Assembly: GCA_002428735.1 (NCBI GenBank)
Contig: DIXO01000014.1
Coordinates: forward strand, 1-23,611
DNA length: 23,611 nucleotides
Source: Syntrophaceae bacterium UBA6078
GTDB taxonomy: Bacteria; Desulfobacterota; Syntrophia; Syntrophales; UBA2210
Direction: 5' to 3'
Shown here: piece by piece, positions 1 through 7,825 of the stretch
Layout: each line of letters opens with the position of its first letter
Position numbering within the stretch: position 1 is the stretch's first letter
Made by a program: the position numbers and the translations under genes
Notes under the pieces: generated by a model
The model's database searches: none
Seen by the model: only the letters and a program-made list of their open reading frames with translations
Told to the model about the DNA's origin: nothing

Positions 1-513
1 CTTAGTCAAATGGATACCCCAGAAATGGAAAAACTCGACTGTGTCATTACCCAGAATATCGATAATCTCCACCAGAAGGCGGGGAACTCCCCGGACCGGG
101 TATTCGAACTGCACGGCACCATGCAGTGGATCCGGTGTCTGGACTGCGGCGAACGATACAGCGTGGACAGGATCAGGGAGGTCTTGCGGATGGGGATCGA
201 AGTTCCTGAATGTGAGAAGTGCAACGGAATCCTCAAACCCGATGTGGTTTTCTTCGGGGAGATGCTCCCCCCTGACATCTTGAACGCCGCCACGGCCCGC
301 TCCATGCGGTGCGATATCTTTCTCGTCGTGGGATCATCTCTCGTCGTGCATCCCGCGGCCCTGATGCCCGCATACGCCACCGATGCGGGAGCGCGGCTCA
401 TCATCGTCAACATAGGCGACACCCCGTACGACTCCCGGGCCGATATCCTGATCGAGGGAAAAGCGGGGGACGTCATGTCCGCGATCGTGGAAAAGGTCGG
501 GGAAAGAATATAG
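1..513 (+). CDS. Sir2-family NAD-dependent protein deacylase (5' partial)
   Basis: Sirtuin that removes acyl groups from protein lysines using NAD+, giving nicotinamide and O-acyl-ADP-ribose in the cytoplasm. The gene is cut by the window edge: the reading frame is already open at base 1 and only about 170 of the usual 240-250 residues are present, so the N-terminal Rossmann half with the GAGxS motif is missing. What remains is diagnostic. TQNIDNLH binds NAD/nicotinamide, LHGT holds the catalytic histidine, and two CxxC pairs (CLDC and CEKC) form the structural zinc site. These are followed by KPDVVFFGE, VVGSSLVVHP and the IIVNIGDTP adenosine-binding segment. The ATG at base 10 lies inside the fold and is not the start. 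The NRDE gene begins 10 bases after the stop, so the two are probably co-transcribed. The family is certain. Whether it removes acetyl or longer acyl groups cannot be told without the N-terminal half. Confidence 0.93.
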   Translation, partial: LSQMDTPEMEKLDCVITQNIDNLHQKAGNSPDRVFELHGTMQWIRCLDCGERYSVDRIREVLRMGIEVPECEKCNGILKPDVVFFGEMLPPDILNAATARSMRCDIFLVVGSSLVVHPAALMPAYATDAGARLIIVNIGDTPYDSRADILIEGKAGDVMSAIVEKVGERI

Positions 514-523
514 GGGAGCGGCC

Positions 524-1315
524 ATGTGCCTCATACTCTTTTCATACCGATCCCATCCTTCATATCCGCTCATCCTCGCCGCGAACCGGGACGAATTCTA
601 CGAACGCCCAACCGCGCCGGCCGCCTTCTGGGATGATGCCCCCCACATCCTGGCGGGGCGGGACCTGAAAGAAGGGGGAACCTGGCTCGGGATCACGAGG
701 ACGGGACGTCTCGCGGCGATTACCAACTACCGGGACCCCCGCGCCGTGAGGGATCATGCCCCATCACGGGGCACTCTGGTCAGCGGCTTTCTCCGCGGCG
801 ACGAATCTCCGGAGGAATATATTCAGCGGATACGGGCCGATGCGGGCAGATACTCCGGCTTCAATCTGATCCTGGGAGAGGGGGGCGCCCTTTTTCATTT
901 TTCGAACATGACCGACGCCTTCCAGAAAATTGCGCCCGGGATGCATGGAATCAGCAATCACCTCCTGGACACACCTTGGCCGAAGGTGGAACGGGGGAAG
1001 AGACTGCTGGAAGATATCATATCGGACCGCCGGGATGTCTCTCCCGAGGAGATATTCCGTATCCTCGCCAACACCACCCACCCCGATGACCGGCAGCTCC
1101 CGGATACCGGGGTGGGGGTTGCATGGGAACGGGTTCTCTCCGCCATGTTCATCCGGAGCGAGGGGTACGGCACCCGCTCCTCAACGGTCATCCTTGTCGA
1201 CGGGGAGGGGAATGTCAGCTTCGTCGAGCGGTCCTTTTCTTCGGTGGCTGGCAGCCGTGACACCGTGAGAATCTCATTTCGCATGCGGACGGAAGAAGGC
1301 CCCTTGCCGGATTGA
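524..1315 (+). CDS. NRDE family (TANGO2/DUF833) protein
   Basis: A 263-residue protein of the NRDE family, whose eukaryotic member is TANGO2. The family signature NRDE is at about residues 21-24, after the conserved N-terminal MCLI. Residue 2 is the cysteine that sits at the N-terminus in this family, which is why an N-terminal-nucleophile-like fold has been suggested. Further family features are the segment GGTWLGITRTGRLAAITNYR and a C-terminal stretch (SSTVILVDGEGNVSFVERSF) typical of the last strands. The length is normal. The ATG at 524 follows GGGGAG at a good distance, 10 bases after the sirtuin stop. The bacterial role is not established; links to heme or lipid handling come from work on eukaryotic members. 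Its stop is only 7 bases from the end of the convergent beta-helix gene, and I see no hairpin terminator between them. Confidence 0.9.
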   Translation: MCLILFSYRSHPSYPLILAANRDEFYERPTAPAAFWDDAPHILAGRDLKEGGTWLGITRTGRLAAITNYRDPRAVRDHAPSRGTLVSGFLRGDESPEEYIQRIRADAGRYSGFNLILGEGGALFHFSNMTDAFQKIAPGMHGISNHLLDTPWPKVERGKRLLEDIISDRRDVSPEEIFRILANTTHPDDRQLPDTGVGVAWERVLSAMFIRSEGYGTRSSTVILVDGEGNVSFVERSFSSVAGSRDTVRISFRMRTEEGPLPD

Positions 1316-1322
1316 ACGGTTG

Positions 1323-2579
1323 TTACTGACACAGAGGAACCGCCGCGAAAGCCTCCCCCGTGATCCTGTCCACGATCCCCTGCAGCCACTCAGTCCCGAG
1401 CTTTTTGGTCTCTCCGCTCAGCGCCCTGATGGTCTCGACGTAACCTGCCCCGGCAGGCCGCTCGGTGTGGAAACTGGACAGAAACCGGTTTCGTTCATCC
1501 AGGGCTGCGGAGGCTTCCAGCCCCCTCGTGAAGCACTCCTCCAGCCGCGGCCAGTTCAGAGATATCTCTTCCTCCACCATGAAGTCCGTGGCCGGTTGCC
1601 CCGCAGCCGAAACGCTTCTGCCGATCCGCGCCGATTCCGCCATATTTCCTGCAAAGGCCTTCAGGCGCTTGATCCGTTCCGTGATGGCCATCTCCAGTTT
1701 TTCAAGAGCCCCGACCCACAATTCCGGGCCGAGTGCAGCTTCCTGAAAAAGGGGACGCCGGAGGTGGAGGTACCACTCTTTGAGGGCGAGCAGGTGAGCG
1801 ATGTAGCATATGTTATTGCGAACCTTTCTGCTCACGGCGCAGTAGAGCCCCCGGTGGAAATCCCCCGCGCCGGGCGTAAGGAGGTCACCCCTCAGGAGTT
1901 TTCCCCCTTCGGGGGAGTCCTTCCGGTAGACCGTCCCCGCCGCTATGACGGTGCCGTGACCGATCCGCGCGGGTCCTACCAGCCCTCCCTGGCCGCCCAG
2001 GAAGATGGGCGGCTGATCGAGCATCACCCCTGTCGGGACATACCCGATCAGTGACGCGGTTGCCTTATCCTGATTGGGGGTGTAATTGAAATGGATGTAG
2101 GAACTCCCCACCTCGCTGTGATTTTTGCTGTCCGTTCCCCCCGACATAAGGCAGTCGCAGAAATTGATGAGGCTGCCCAGGGTCACAAAGGGGAAAAGAA
2201 TCGTCTGTTTCAGGCCCACCGTGTGGGCCGCGCGGGCCTCCTCCTCCAAGATACATCCTTCCCGGACGTGCGCGCCGCAGGAGACCTCCACTCCATCCAG
2301 AAAGGCGGACCCCTTGAAAAATCCACCGTTCAGTTTGACCCGCCGCCCGATCTGACAGTCCACCACCGTCACCGGCCCCTCGAATCCCAGTTCGGCGCCC
2401 TCACAGATCAGTGTTTTCGCGCCATAGAGCTTCGTTCCCGAGTGGAGGATCACCCCCTTCTCCGATATCCTCTCCGGCTTGACCGTATCGTCGATCTCCA
2501 CACCGCAGGGGTTGGGAATTGTGACCCCCTTTTTCATCAGAGCGGCAACCATGTCGCTCGCCCGGTATCCCTCATTCAT
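1323..2579 (-). CDS. Left-handed beta-helix (hexapeptide-repeat) protein, GlmU-C-terminal-like, with C-terminal extension
   Basis: A 418-residue protein. Residues about 25-220 are built of imperfect hexapeptide repeats (such as VILHSGTKLYG, TVVDCQIGRRVKL, EVSCGAHVREGC, ARIGHGTVIAAGTVYR), the mark of a left-handed beta-helix as in the acetyltransferase half of GlmU. There is no N-terminal nucleotidyltransferase domain, so it cannot be a full GlmU. The SGGTDSKNHSEVGSSYIHFN stretch resembles the histidine-rich loop where such proteins bind their sugar substrate. From about residue 235 a roughly 180-residue, mostly helical tail follows that I do not recognise. Databases often label relatives as UDP-N-acetylglucosamine pyrophosphorylase-like; that name is not justified here. 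The ATG at 2579 has a strong GGAGGAAA site 13 bases behind the mnmG stop, so the gene is read from the mnmG transcript. The substrate is unknown. Confidence 0.75.
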   Translation of the reverse strand: MNEGYRASDMVAALMKKGVTIPNPCGVEIDDTVKPERISEKGVILHSGTKLYGAKTLICEGAELGFEGPVTVVDCQIGRRVKLNGGFFKGSAFLDGVEVSCGAHVREGCILEEEARAAHTVGLKQTILFPFVTLGSLINFCDCLMSGGTDSKNHSEVGSSYIHFNYTPNQDKATASLIGYVPTGVMLDQPPIFLGGQGGLVGPARIGHGTVIAAGTVYRKDSPEGGKLLRGDLLTPGAGDFHRGLYCAVSRKVRNNICYIAHLLALKEWYLHLRRPLFQEAALGPELWVGALEKLEMAITERIKRLKAFAGNMAESARIGRSVSAAGQPATDFMVEEEISLNWPRLEECFTRGLEASAALDERNRFLSSFHTERPAGAGYVETIRALSGETKKLGTEWLQGIVDRITGEAFAAVPLCQ

Positions 2580-2592
2580 GCCATTTCCTCCA

Positions 2593-4494
2593 TCAGATAA
2601 TCTGCGTTTTCGTTGAGGTCTTCCCCGCCGTTTCGGCCTTTTTCAGCCAGACAAGGACGGCTGTCAGGGCGGCTTGAGTCATTCCCGATATCCGCTGCGC
2701 CTGTCCGATTGAGACCGGCTGAACCGTTGACAGCTTCTTGATCAGTTCGTTGGAAAGTCCCGGAACGGCCGTGTAGTCGAATCCCGGGGGTATTTTTTTC
2801 CCCTCCAGACTCTTGAATCGCTCGACTGACTCGATCTGCCGCCTGATGTATCCCTCATACTTGATCTCTATTTCAACCGCCCGCTTCACGGCCTCGTCGG
2901 GGATCTCTTCCCACCCGTCCAGCACTTTGAGGTCGTTGTACGCGATCCCGGGCCGCTTCAGCAGATGTGAGAGGGTCATGGGGTTTTTGATGGGGGCGGT
3001 TTTCAGTTTTTCCAATGTTTCATTCACTGCGGCGGAGGGGAAGACCTTTGTAACGGAAAGGTCCCGGATGCGGCGCTCGATTTCCCGGATCCGTTCTTCC
3101 AGTTCGCTGTACCGGTGGCGCGGAATCAGCCCCAGATCGCATCCCTTTCCCATGAGGCGGATGGTCGCGTTGTCTTCCCGCAGGATCAGCCGGTATTCAG
3201 CCCTGGACGTGAACATTCGGTACGGTTCGTCGACTCCCCGCGTGATCAGGTCGTCCACGAGAACCCCCATATAGGCGTCGGAGCGGTCGAGTATGAAGGG
3301 GGGACGTTTCTGAACCGCCAGGGCGGCGTTGATCCCGGCCCACATTCCCTGGGCTGCCGCCTCTTCGTAGCCGGACGTGCCGTTGATCTGACCGGCGAGA
3401 TACAGTCTCCTCACCAGCTTGGTCTCGAGTGTCTGCGTGAGCTGGGTGGGCTGGACGAAGTCGTATTCGATGGCGTAGGCGCTTCGCATGATCTCCGCCT
3501 GTTCCAGGCCTGGCACGGAACGGACCAGCTTCTCCTGCAAATCCAGAGGAAGGCTGTTTCCCAACCCCTTGGCGTAGACCTCTTCCGTTTCCAGTCCCTC
3601 GAACTCCAGAACGACGGGGTGGCTCTCCTTGTCTGCGAAGCGCATCACCTTATCCTCAAGCGAGGGGCAGTAGCGCGCGCTGACCCCCGTGATGGCGCCG
3701 GAATAGAGTGGTGATTTCAGGATATTGTCCCGAATCAACCGATGCGTCTCGGCCGTGGTACTGGAGAAATAAGAGGGAAGACGCTCATCACGCAGGTGTT
3801 CGGTGGCAAATGAGAAAGGCCGCGGATCCGGGTCGCTGTCCTGCCGTTCGAGAATCGAAAAATCGATGGAAGAGGCGCGCAGTCGCGGCGGGGTTCCCGT
3901 TTTCATCCGTCCCATCTCGAACCCCAGCCCTCTCAGCGATTCGGCCAGCTCGATGGAAGCGATCTCCCCCGCCCGCCCCGCAGACTGGCGTGAGGTTCCC
4001 ACATGGACGAGGCCGTTGAGGAAGGTTCCCGTGGTGACCACCACCGCAGCGCCCCGGTAAAAGAAACCCGTGTTGTCGGTGACTCCGGCAATTCTGCTGT
4101 CCTCGACAACCAGTTTTTCCACCAGCCCCTGCCGGATGTACAGATTCGGTTGCCGCTCAACGACCTCTTTCATGGCGAGGCGGTAGAGCTGTTTGTCGCA
4201 CTGGACCCGAGAGGACTGGACGGCGGGTCCCTTGGACCGGTTGAGGAGTCTGAAGTGGCAGGCCGTCCGGTCAGCTATCTTTCCCATCTCGCCCCCGAGG
4301 GCGTCGATCTCCTTCACCAACTGCCCCTTGGCGAGACCTCCGATTGCAGGGTTGCAGGACATGAGGGCGATGGAGTCGAGATTGATGTTGAAGAGGAGCG
4401 TCCGGCATCCCATCCGCGCGGCCGCGAGTGCCCCCTCGCAGCCGGCATGGCCCGCTCCGACAACGATCACATCGAATTCATCCGGAAAACTCAT
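2593..4494 (-). CDS. mnmG: tRNA uridine-5-carboxymethylaminomethyl modification enzyme MnmG (GidA)
   Basis: FAD-dependent subunit that works with the GTPase MnmE and methylenetetrahydrofolate to put the (carboxymethyl)aminomethyl group on U34 of tRNAs reading split codon boxes. At 633 residues it has the usual length. The N-terminal FAD motif (VGAGHAGCE) starts at residue 12. CNPAIGGLAKGQLVKEID, the GTPPRL segment, GQINGTSGYEEAAAQG (second FAD contact) and the C-terminal helical tRNA-binding domain follow in the family order. The frame stays open to 4629, but I chose ATG 4494. The FAD fold begins eight residues after it, the stretch upstream (45 residues) looks like translated leader, and AGGGTGG lies just before it. 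MnmE is not in this window. The beta-helix gene follows 13 bases after the stop. Confidence 0.97.
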   Translation of the reverse strand: MSFPDEFDVIVVGAGHAGCEGALAAARMGCRTLLFNINLDSIALMSCNPAIGGLAKGQLVKEIDALGGEMGKIADRTACHFRLLNRSKGPAVQSSRVQCDKQLYRLAMKEVVERQPNLYIRQGLVEKLVVEDSRIAGVTDNTGFFYRGAAVVVTTGTFLNGLVHVGTSRQSAGRAGEIASIELAESLRGLGFEMGRMKTGTPPRLRASSIDFSILERQDSDPDPRPFSFATEHLRDERLPSYFSSTTAETHRLIRDNILKSPLYSGAITGVSARYCPSLEDKVMRFADKESHPVVLEFEGLETEEVYAKGLGNSLPLDLQEKLVRSVPGLEQAEIMRSAYAIEYDFVQPTQLTQTLETKLVRRLYLAGQINGTSGYEEAAAQGMWAGINAALAVQKRPPFILDRSDAYMGVLVDDLITRGVDEPYRMFTSRAEYRLILREDNATIRLMGKGCDLGLIPRHRYSELEERIREIERRIRDLSVTKVFPSAAVNETLEKLKTAPIKNPMTLSHLLKRPGIAYNDLKVLDGWEEIPDEAVKRAVEIEIKYEGYIRRQIESVERFKSLEGKKIPPGFDYTAVPGLSNELIKKLSTVQPVSIGQAQRISGMTQAALTAVLVWLKKAETAGKTSTKTQII

Positions 4495-4516
4495 GCGCCC
4501 ACCCTGATATAATCGC

Positions 4517-4545
4517 TTGAAATACCAGCGGCAGTCTAATAGCAT
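4517..4545 (+). promoter_or_regulatory. Putative sigma-70 promoter for the YhcC-like gene
   Basis: TTGAAA (4517-4522), a 17-base spacer, then TAGCAT (4540-4545): five and four matches to the consensus boxes. It predicts a start near 4552, giving a leader of about 50 bases before the ATG at 4604. It lies in the mnmG/YhcC divergent gap. Confidence 0.4.
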
Positions 4546-4562
4546 TGACCGCGAAAAGACAA
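4533..4562 (-). promoter_or_regulatory. Weak candidate promoter for mnmG
   Basis: Read on the minus strand: TTGTCT (4557-4562), an 18-base spacer and TAGACT (4533-4538), four of six matches each. It overlaps the plus-strand promoter candidate at 4517-4545, so the two would compete if both are real. The boxes are poor, so this is only the best candidate in the gap. Confidence 0.22.
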
Positions 4563-4603
4563 TAAAAAAATAGGGCGTCCCGGTGAGCGCTGCAGGGCCA
4601 GTG

Positions 4604-5548
4604 ATGCAGAAACCGCAATTCTGGAACAATACGAAACGATACTACGATTTAAAAAGTTTCTTCGTGAACCGTTTCGGGTGCACGGTTTACAAGCTCCAGA
4701 TCGATGCCGGATTCACCTGCCCCAATCGCGACGGGAGGTTGGGGTACGGCGGGTGCATCTACTGTGACGGCCGCTTCTCGCGGCTGCGGCGACAGGGTTC
4801 CCTCCCATCGGTGACTGAGCAGATTGAAAACGGCAAGGTGTTCTACCGGGGAAAGCGGGGGGCGCAGAAATTCATCGCCTACTTCCAGACCGCCACCAAC
4901 ACCTACGCACCTGTGGACAGGCTCAAGGCCCTGTATGACGAGGCGCTGGCACAGGACGATGTCGTGGGGCTATCGGTCGGCACGCGTCCGGACTGCGTCC
5001 CCGATCCGGTGCTCGACCTGTTCGAAGGGTACGCGAGGGACCGGCATGTGTGGCTGGAATACGGTCTCCAGTCAATCCATGATCGCACACTCGCGCTGAT
5101 CAATCGTGGACACGACTCCGGGACATTTCTCGATGCGGTTAAGCGCACCGCCGGGCGCGGCATCAATATCTGTGTCCATATTATTCTGGGACTTCCCGGG
5201 GAGACGAAGACCGAGATGATGCGGACGGCACAGGTGCTGGCATCCCTGCCGATCCAGGGGATCAAGATTCATCTTCTCCTGGCCCTCTCCGGCACCCCCC
5301 TCGGCGACTTGTATGAAAAGGGCGATATCCGGATGATATCCCAGGAAGAATATGTAACCACCGTCTGCGATATACTGGAGGTGCTCCCCGCCGGAGTGGT
5401 TATACAGCGTCTCACGGCGGACGGCTACCGGGATATCTACCTGGCCCCCCCGTGGGGGATCAATAAAATGGCGGTTCTCAATGCCATCGATGATGAACTG
5501 GAACAAAGGGATTCATGGCAGGGAAAGTGCAATCCCCCGGCTGCCTGA
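4604..5548 (+). CDS. TIGR01212/YhcC-family radical SAM protein
   Basis: Radical SAM enzyme of the YhcC type, 314 residues. The cluster cysteines are C39, C51 and C54 (numbered from ATG 4604), in the order CPNRDG-x5-GGCIYC. This wide C-x11-C-x2-C spacing, instead of CX3CX2C, is characteristic of this subfamily. IGLSVGTRPDC-like and EYGLQS segments, the ILGLPGE motif (SAM-binding strand) and the C-terminal RLTADGY-x8-PPWG stretch match the family. The molecular function of YhcC proteins is not established. Two starts are possible: GTG 4583 (AGGG 7 bases upstream) or ATG 4604 (AGGG 6 bases upstream). I prefer the ATG, since the extra seven residues have no family counterpart. It stands alone, divergent from mnmG and convergent with the acyltransferase. 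The 113 bases after it hold a GAATCC/GGATTC inverted repeat (5637-5655) but no T-run. Confidence 0.9.
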   Translation: MQKPQFWNNTKRYYDLKSFFVNRFGCTVYKLQIDAGFTCPNRDGRLGYGGCIYCDGRFSRLRRQGSLPSVTEQIENGKVFYRGKRGAQKFIAYFQTATNTYAPVDRLKALYDEALAQDDVVGLSVGTRPDCVPDPVLDLFEGYARDRHVWLEYGLQSIHDRTLALINRGHDSGTFLDAVKRTAGRGINICVHIILGLPGETKTEMMRTAQVLASLPIQGIKIHLLLALSGTPLGDLYEKGDIRMISQEEYVTTVCDILEVLPAGVVIQRLTADGYRDIYLAPPWGINKMAVLNAIDDELEQRDSWQGKCNPPAA

Positions 5549-5661
5549 TAGGGGCGCGCCGGGGCATGATTGATTGTGTGCTGTATGGCCAATGTGTCGT
5601 TGAAAAAATCTGCAGGCGAAGAGCCCGGTACGCGGTGAATCCGGGAAGGGGATTCAGCGCC

Positions 5662-6441
5662 TTACTCCAGATCCGCTTCTATGGCTGTCCTGACCCGCTC
5701 CATGAGTTGTTCCTTCGTTTCATAGGTGTATCCGTGGACGGGGATCGGGTCATGTATAATAAGTTTCATCTCCCCCGGCAGGATGCGGAGGCTCCCCTTG
5801 GGCAGGATTTCCTTTCCGCCGAGGACGGTTACCGGCAGAATCGGCACCCGTGCCTCCAGGGCTATGACGAATCCTCCCTTCTTGAACGTTCGGAGCGTGC
5901 CGTCCACGCTTCGGGTTCCTTCGGGGAAAAAGATGACCGATGCGCCGGCCCGTATCTTTTCTCCCGCCGCCTTGAGGCTTTGCATTGCCTTTTCATGATT
6001 ACCCCTGTCGATGAAGATGTATCCCACCCTCTCGCATGCGTACCCGAACAGGGGGATCTTCCGCAGCTCCATCTTGATGATCCACCTCAGCTGCAGGGGG
6101 ATCAGGCCCATCAAGGCAAAGACATCATACTGGCTCTGATGATTCGCCATGACGATATAGGATTGGTTCTTATCGATACGGTCTTCTCCTTCCAGTGACA
6201 CGGAAACGCCCGACAGAGCAAGGTTCAGCCGGGACCAGAATCGGGCCACAGCGTGGCCACGGTTCTGCGAATCGACATAGGCAGCCAGAATCGCCGCAAT
6301 GGCGCAGAGGAAGGTGTTCAACGTAAGCAAGACGAGTAGCACCGGCAGGTAGGCAGAAAAGGCAAGGACGGTCGCCCGCTCCCGTATTTGTTCGGCCTTG
6401 AATTTGTAACCGGAAAAACTGATGCGCGGTATCTGATACAT
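5662..6441 (-). CDS. plsC: 1-acyl-sn-glycerol-3-phosphate acyltransferase (PlsC family)
   Basis: Membrane enzyme that transfers a fatty acyl group to lysophosphatidic acid, making phosphatidic acid for phospholipid synthesis. All four acyltransferase motifs are visible in the 259-residue product. NHQSQYD (H101 and D106, the HX4D catalytic pair), GYIFIDR at about 140-146, FPEGTRS at 172-178 and VPILPVTV. A long hydrophobic stretch at residues 23-56 is the membrane anchor (one or two segments). I chose ATG 6441, which follows GGAGAAAG at a normal distance; the frame is open to 6522, but that extension is not hydrophobic, has no family match and no ribosome site. It has its own promoter at 6539-6567. 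Family assignment is firm; acyl-donor specificity cannot be read from sequence. Confidence 0.92.
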   Translation of the reverse strand: MYQIPRISFSGYKFKAEQIRERATVLAFSAYLPVLLVLLTLNTFLCAIAAILAAYVDSQNRGHAVARFWSRLNLALSGVSVSLEGEDRIDKNQSYIVMANHQSQYDVFALMGLIPLQLRWIIKMELRKIPLFGYACERVGYIFIDRGNHEKAMQSLKAAGEKIRAGASVIFFPEGTRSVDGTLRTFKKGGFVIALEARVPILPVTVLGGKEILPKGSLRILPGEMKLIIHDPIPVHGYTYETKEQLMERVRTAIEADLE

Positions 6442-6538
6442 GGCGTTCTTTCTCCTTTTTCCCATCCGAGAGGTTATTTCCGGCCTTGTGCCGACGCCCG
6501 AATGCTGGAGCGACGGCAACATTTCATCAGACGCCTAC

Positions 6539-6567
6539 AGTATAATGGCACTCTGGAAAATAATCAA
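6539..6567 (-). promoter_or_regulatory. Sigma-70 promoter for plsC
   Basis: On the minus strand: TTGATT (6562-6567), exactly 17 bases, TATACT (6539-6544), followed by a leader of about 90 bases to ATG 6441. It sits between the patatin stop (6620) and plsC, so the acyltransferase can be transcribed independently of the upstream gene. Confidence 0.5.
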
Positions 6568-6619
6568 GGGGTATCACGGTGTCGGGGCGGCGAGGAATTA
6601 TACGATACCGCCGGAGCAT

Positions 6620-7546
6620 TTACACCGCGACAGAGCGCGCTTTGGAACGTTTCGCGCCGAAGCGGGTAAAGAAGGGGATCACCTTCTTGATGTCGCGCAT
6701 CTTTTCTTCAGCGGCCTTTTCACCTTCGGCGATCAGGTTTTCCGCGTGGGAGAAAACGGACCAGTGAAGATTGCCGACCCGCGGGCGGATCACGACGTCC
6801 GCCGCCGCCAGTTCATGCCGCGTCAGGTGATACGCGGCTATATCGGACGCCCTGTCGCATATCCCCTGCGCGGTATCGATTTCTTCATCGGAGAAGATGC
6901 CTCGGGTAATATCCACGGCTATGACGATGTCGGCACCTTCCTTGCGGGCCGCATTGACCGGGACCAGGGAGATGATTCCTCCGTCGGAGAGAAGCATGCC
7001 CCTGAATTGCCTGGGTCCTATCGCCCCGGGAACCGAGCTGCTGATCATGACGGCTTCCCGCAGAGACCCTTCGGAAAAGACGACCTGCTCACCGCTGATA
7101 AGATCAGTGGCGACCGCCCGGAAGGGAATCGCCGTGTCCTGGATCATGATGTCCGGTATGAAGAAATCGATCATGGACTGGAACTCTTCCGGTGAGAGGA
7201 TCCCCGGTTTAAACATGGCCTGCAGAAGGAGAAACTTGTTCTGGAAAAAACCCTGTAACTTCCGGGTGAGGGAAACACGTTCTCCGTCGTGCGCCCGTTC
7301 TATGGCCCGAACCGCGGAAGATTGATATTCCTTGCTGTTCAGGTATTCACCTATCTTCAGCTCTACCTCTTGGGGTGTAATGCCGCTGGCGTATGCCCCA
7401 CCGATCAGGGCGCCGCTGCTGGTTCCCACGATCAAATCAACAGGGATCTTCTCCCTGGAGAGCGCCTTGAGCACCCCTATGTGCGCGAATCCCCGGGCCC
7501 CCCCTCCGCCGAGGGCAAGGGCGATACATTTATGTGTCCAGTTCAC
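6620..7546 (-). CDS. Patatin-like phospholipase (RssA/YchK-type)
   Basis: Serine lipid acyl hydrolase with the patatin Ser-Asp dyad, 308 residues from GTG 7546. The oxyanion-hole loop GGGGARGFAHIG is at about residues 13-24, the nucleophile elbow GTSSG has Ser43, and SDGG holds the catalytic Asp188. There is no signal peptide or membrane segment, so it is probably cytoplasmic or peripheral to the inner membrane. The start needs care: the longest frame begins with an ATG at 7663, but that codon is upstream of the promoter at 7631-7659, so it cannot be in that transcript. GTG 7546 has GGAAGG nine bases before it and starts right at the conserved fold. The acyltransferase downstream suggests a role in phospholipid turnover or remodelling, but it has its own promoter, so the link is only suggestive. 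Confidence 0.88.
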   Translation of the reverse strand: MNWTHKCIALALGGGGARGFAHIGVLKALSREKIPVDLIVGTSSGALIGGAYASGITPQEVELKIGEYLNSKEYQSSAVRAIERAHDGERVSLTRKLQGFFQNKFLLLQAMFKPGILSPEEFQSMIDFFIPDIMIQDTAIPFRAVATDLISGEQVVFSEGSLREAVMISSSVPGAIGPRQFRGMLLSDGGIISLVPVNAARKEGADIVIAVDITRGIFSDEEIDTAQGICDRASDIAAYHLTRHELAAADVVIRPRVGNLHWSVFSHAENLIAEGEKAAEEKMRDIKKVIPFFTRFGAKRSKARSVAV

Positions 7547-7630
7547 CGGTTGTGACCTTCCCGAATCTCTCTTTGCATAGGCATAACAGGCCCAAATCGG
7601 ACTCCCGCCTCGCCGCTTTCTTTCGGAGTG

Positions 7631-7659
7631 TTTATAAGACCGTGTATGGAAAATGTCAA
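7631..7659 (-). promoter_or_regulatory. Strong sigma-70 promoter for the patatin gene
   Basis: On the minus strand: a perfect TTGACA (7654-7659), 17 bases, TATAAA (7631-7636). The predicted start is near 7624, about 78 bases before GTG 7546. It excludes the ATG at 7663 as the patatin start. Confidence 0.65.
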
Positions 7660-7764
7660 ACAATGAATGTGCGTTAAGGGGGAATGCTTTTCCGGCGCTC
7701 TGCCATCAAGCCCCATCTGAGGTCGTGGATTCCCTGGGCTGCTGCAGCGCATTCCCGAAAACCT

Positions 7765-7793
7765 TTGACATTTCGAAGGGCATCCACTATAGA
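7765..7793 (+). promoter_or_regulatory. Sigma-70 promoter for the polyprenyl synthase gene
   Basis: Perfect TTGACA (7765-7770), a 17-base spacer and TATAGA (7788-7793). The predicted start is near 7800, leaving about 26 bases to ATG 7826 with a GGGACGGGAA ribosome-binding region. The roughly 105 bases between this and the patatin promoter show nothing I recognise. Confidence 0.6.
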
Positions 7794-7825
7794 CTGGGCA
7801 AACGGGACCGGGACGGGAACGCGTT

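Noticed and set aside
1320..2054. A 244-aa open frame opposite the beta-helix gene
   Set aside because: No domain, no promoter, and complete overlap with a gene that has a strong ribosome site and hexapeptide repeats.
5637..5655. GAATCC/GGATTC inverted repeat between the convergent YhcC-like and plsC genes, considered as a terminator
   Set aside because: The stem is 6-7 bp and neither strand has a T-run after it, so an intrinsic terminator is not supported.
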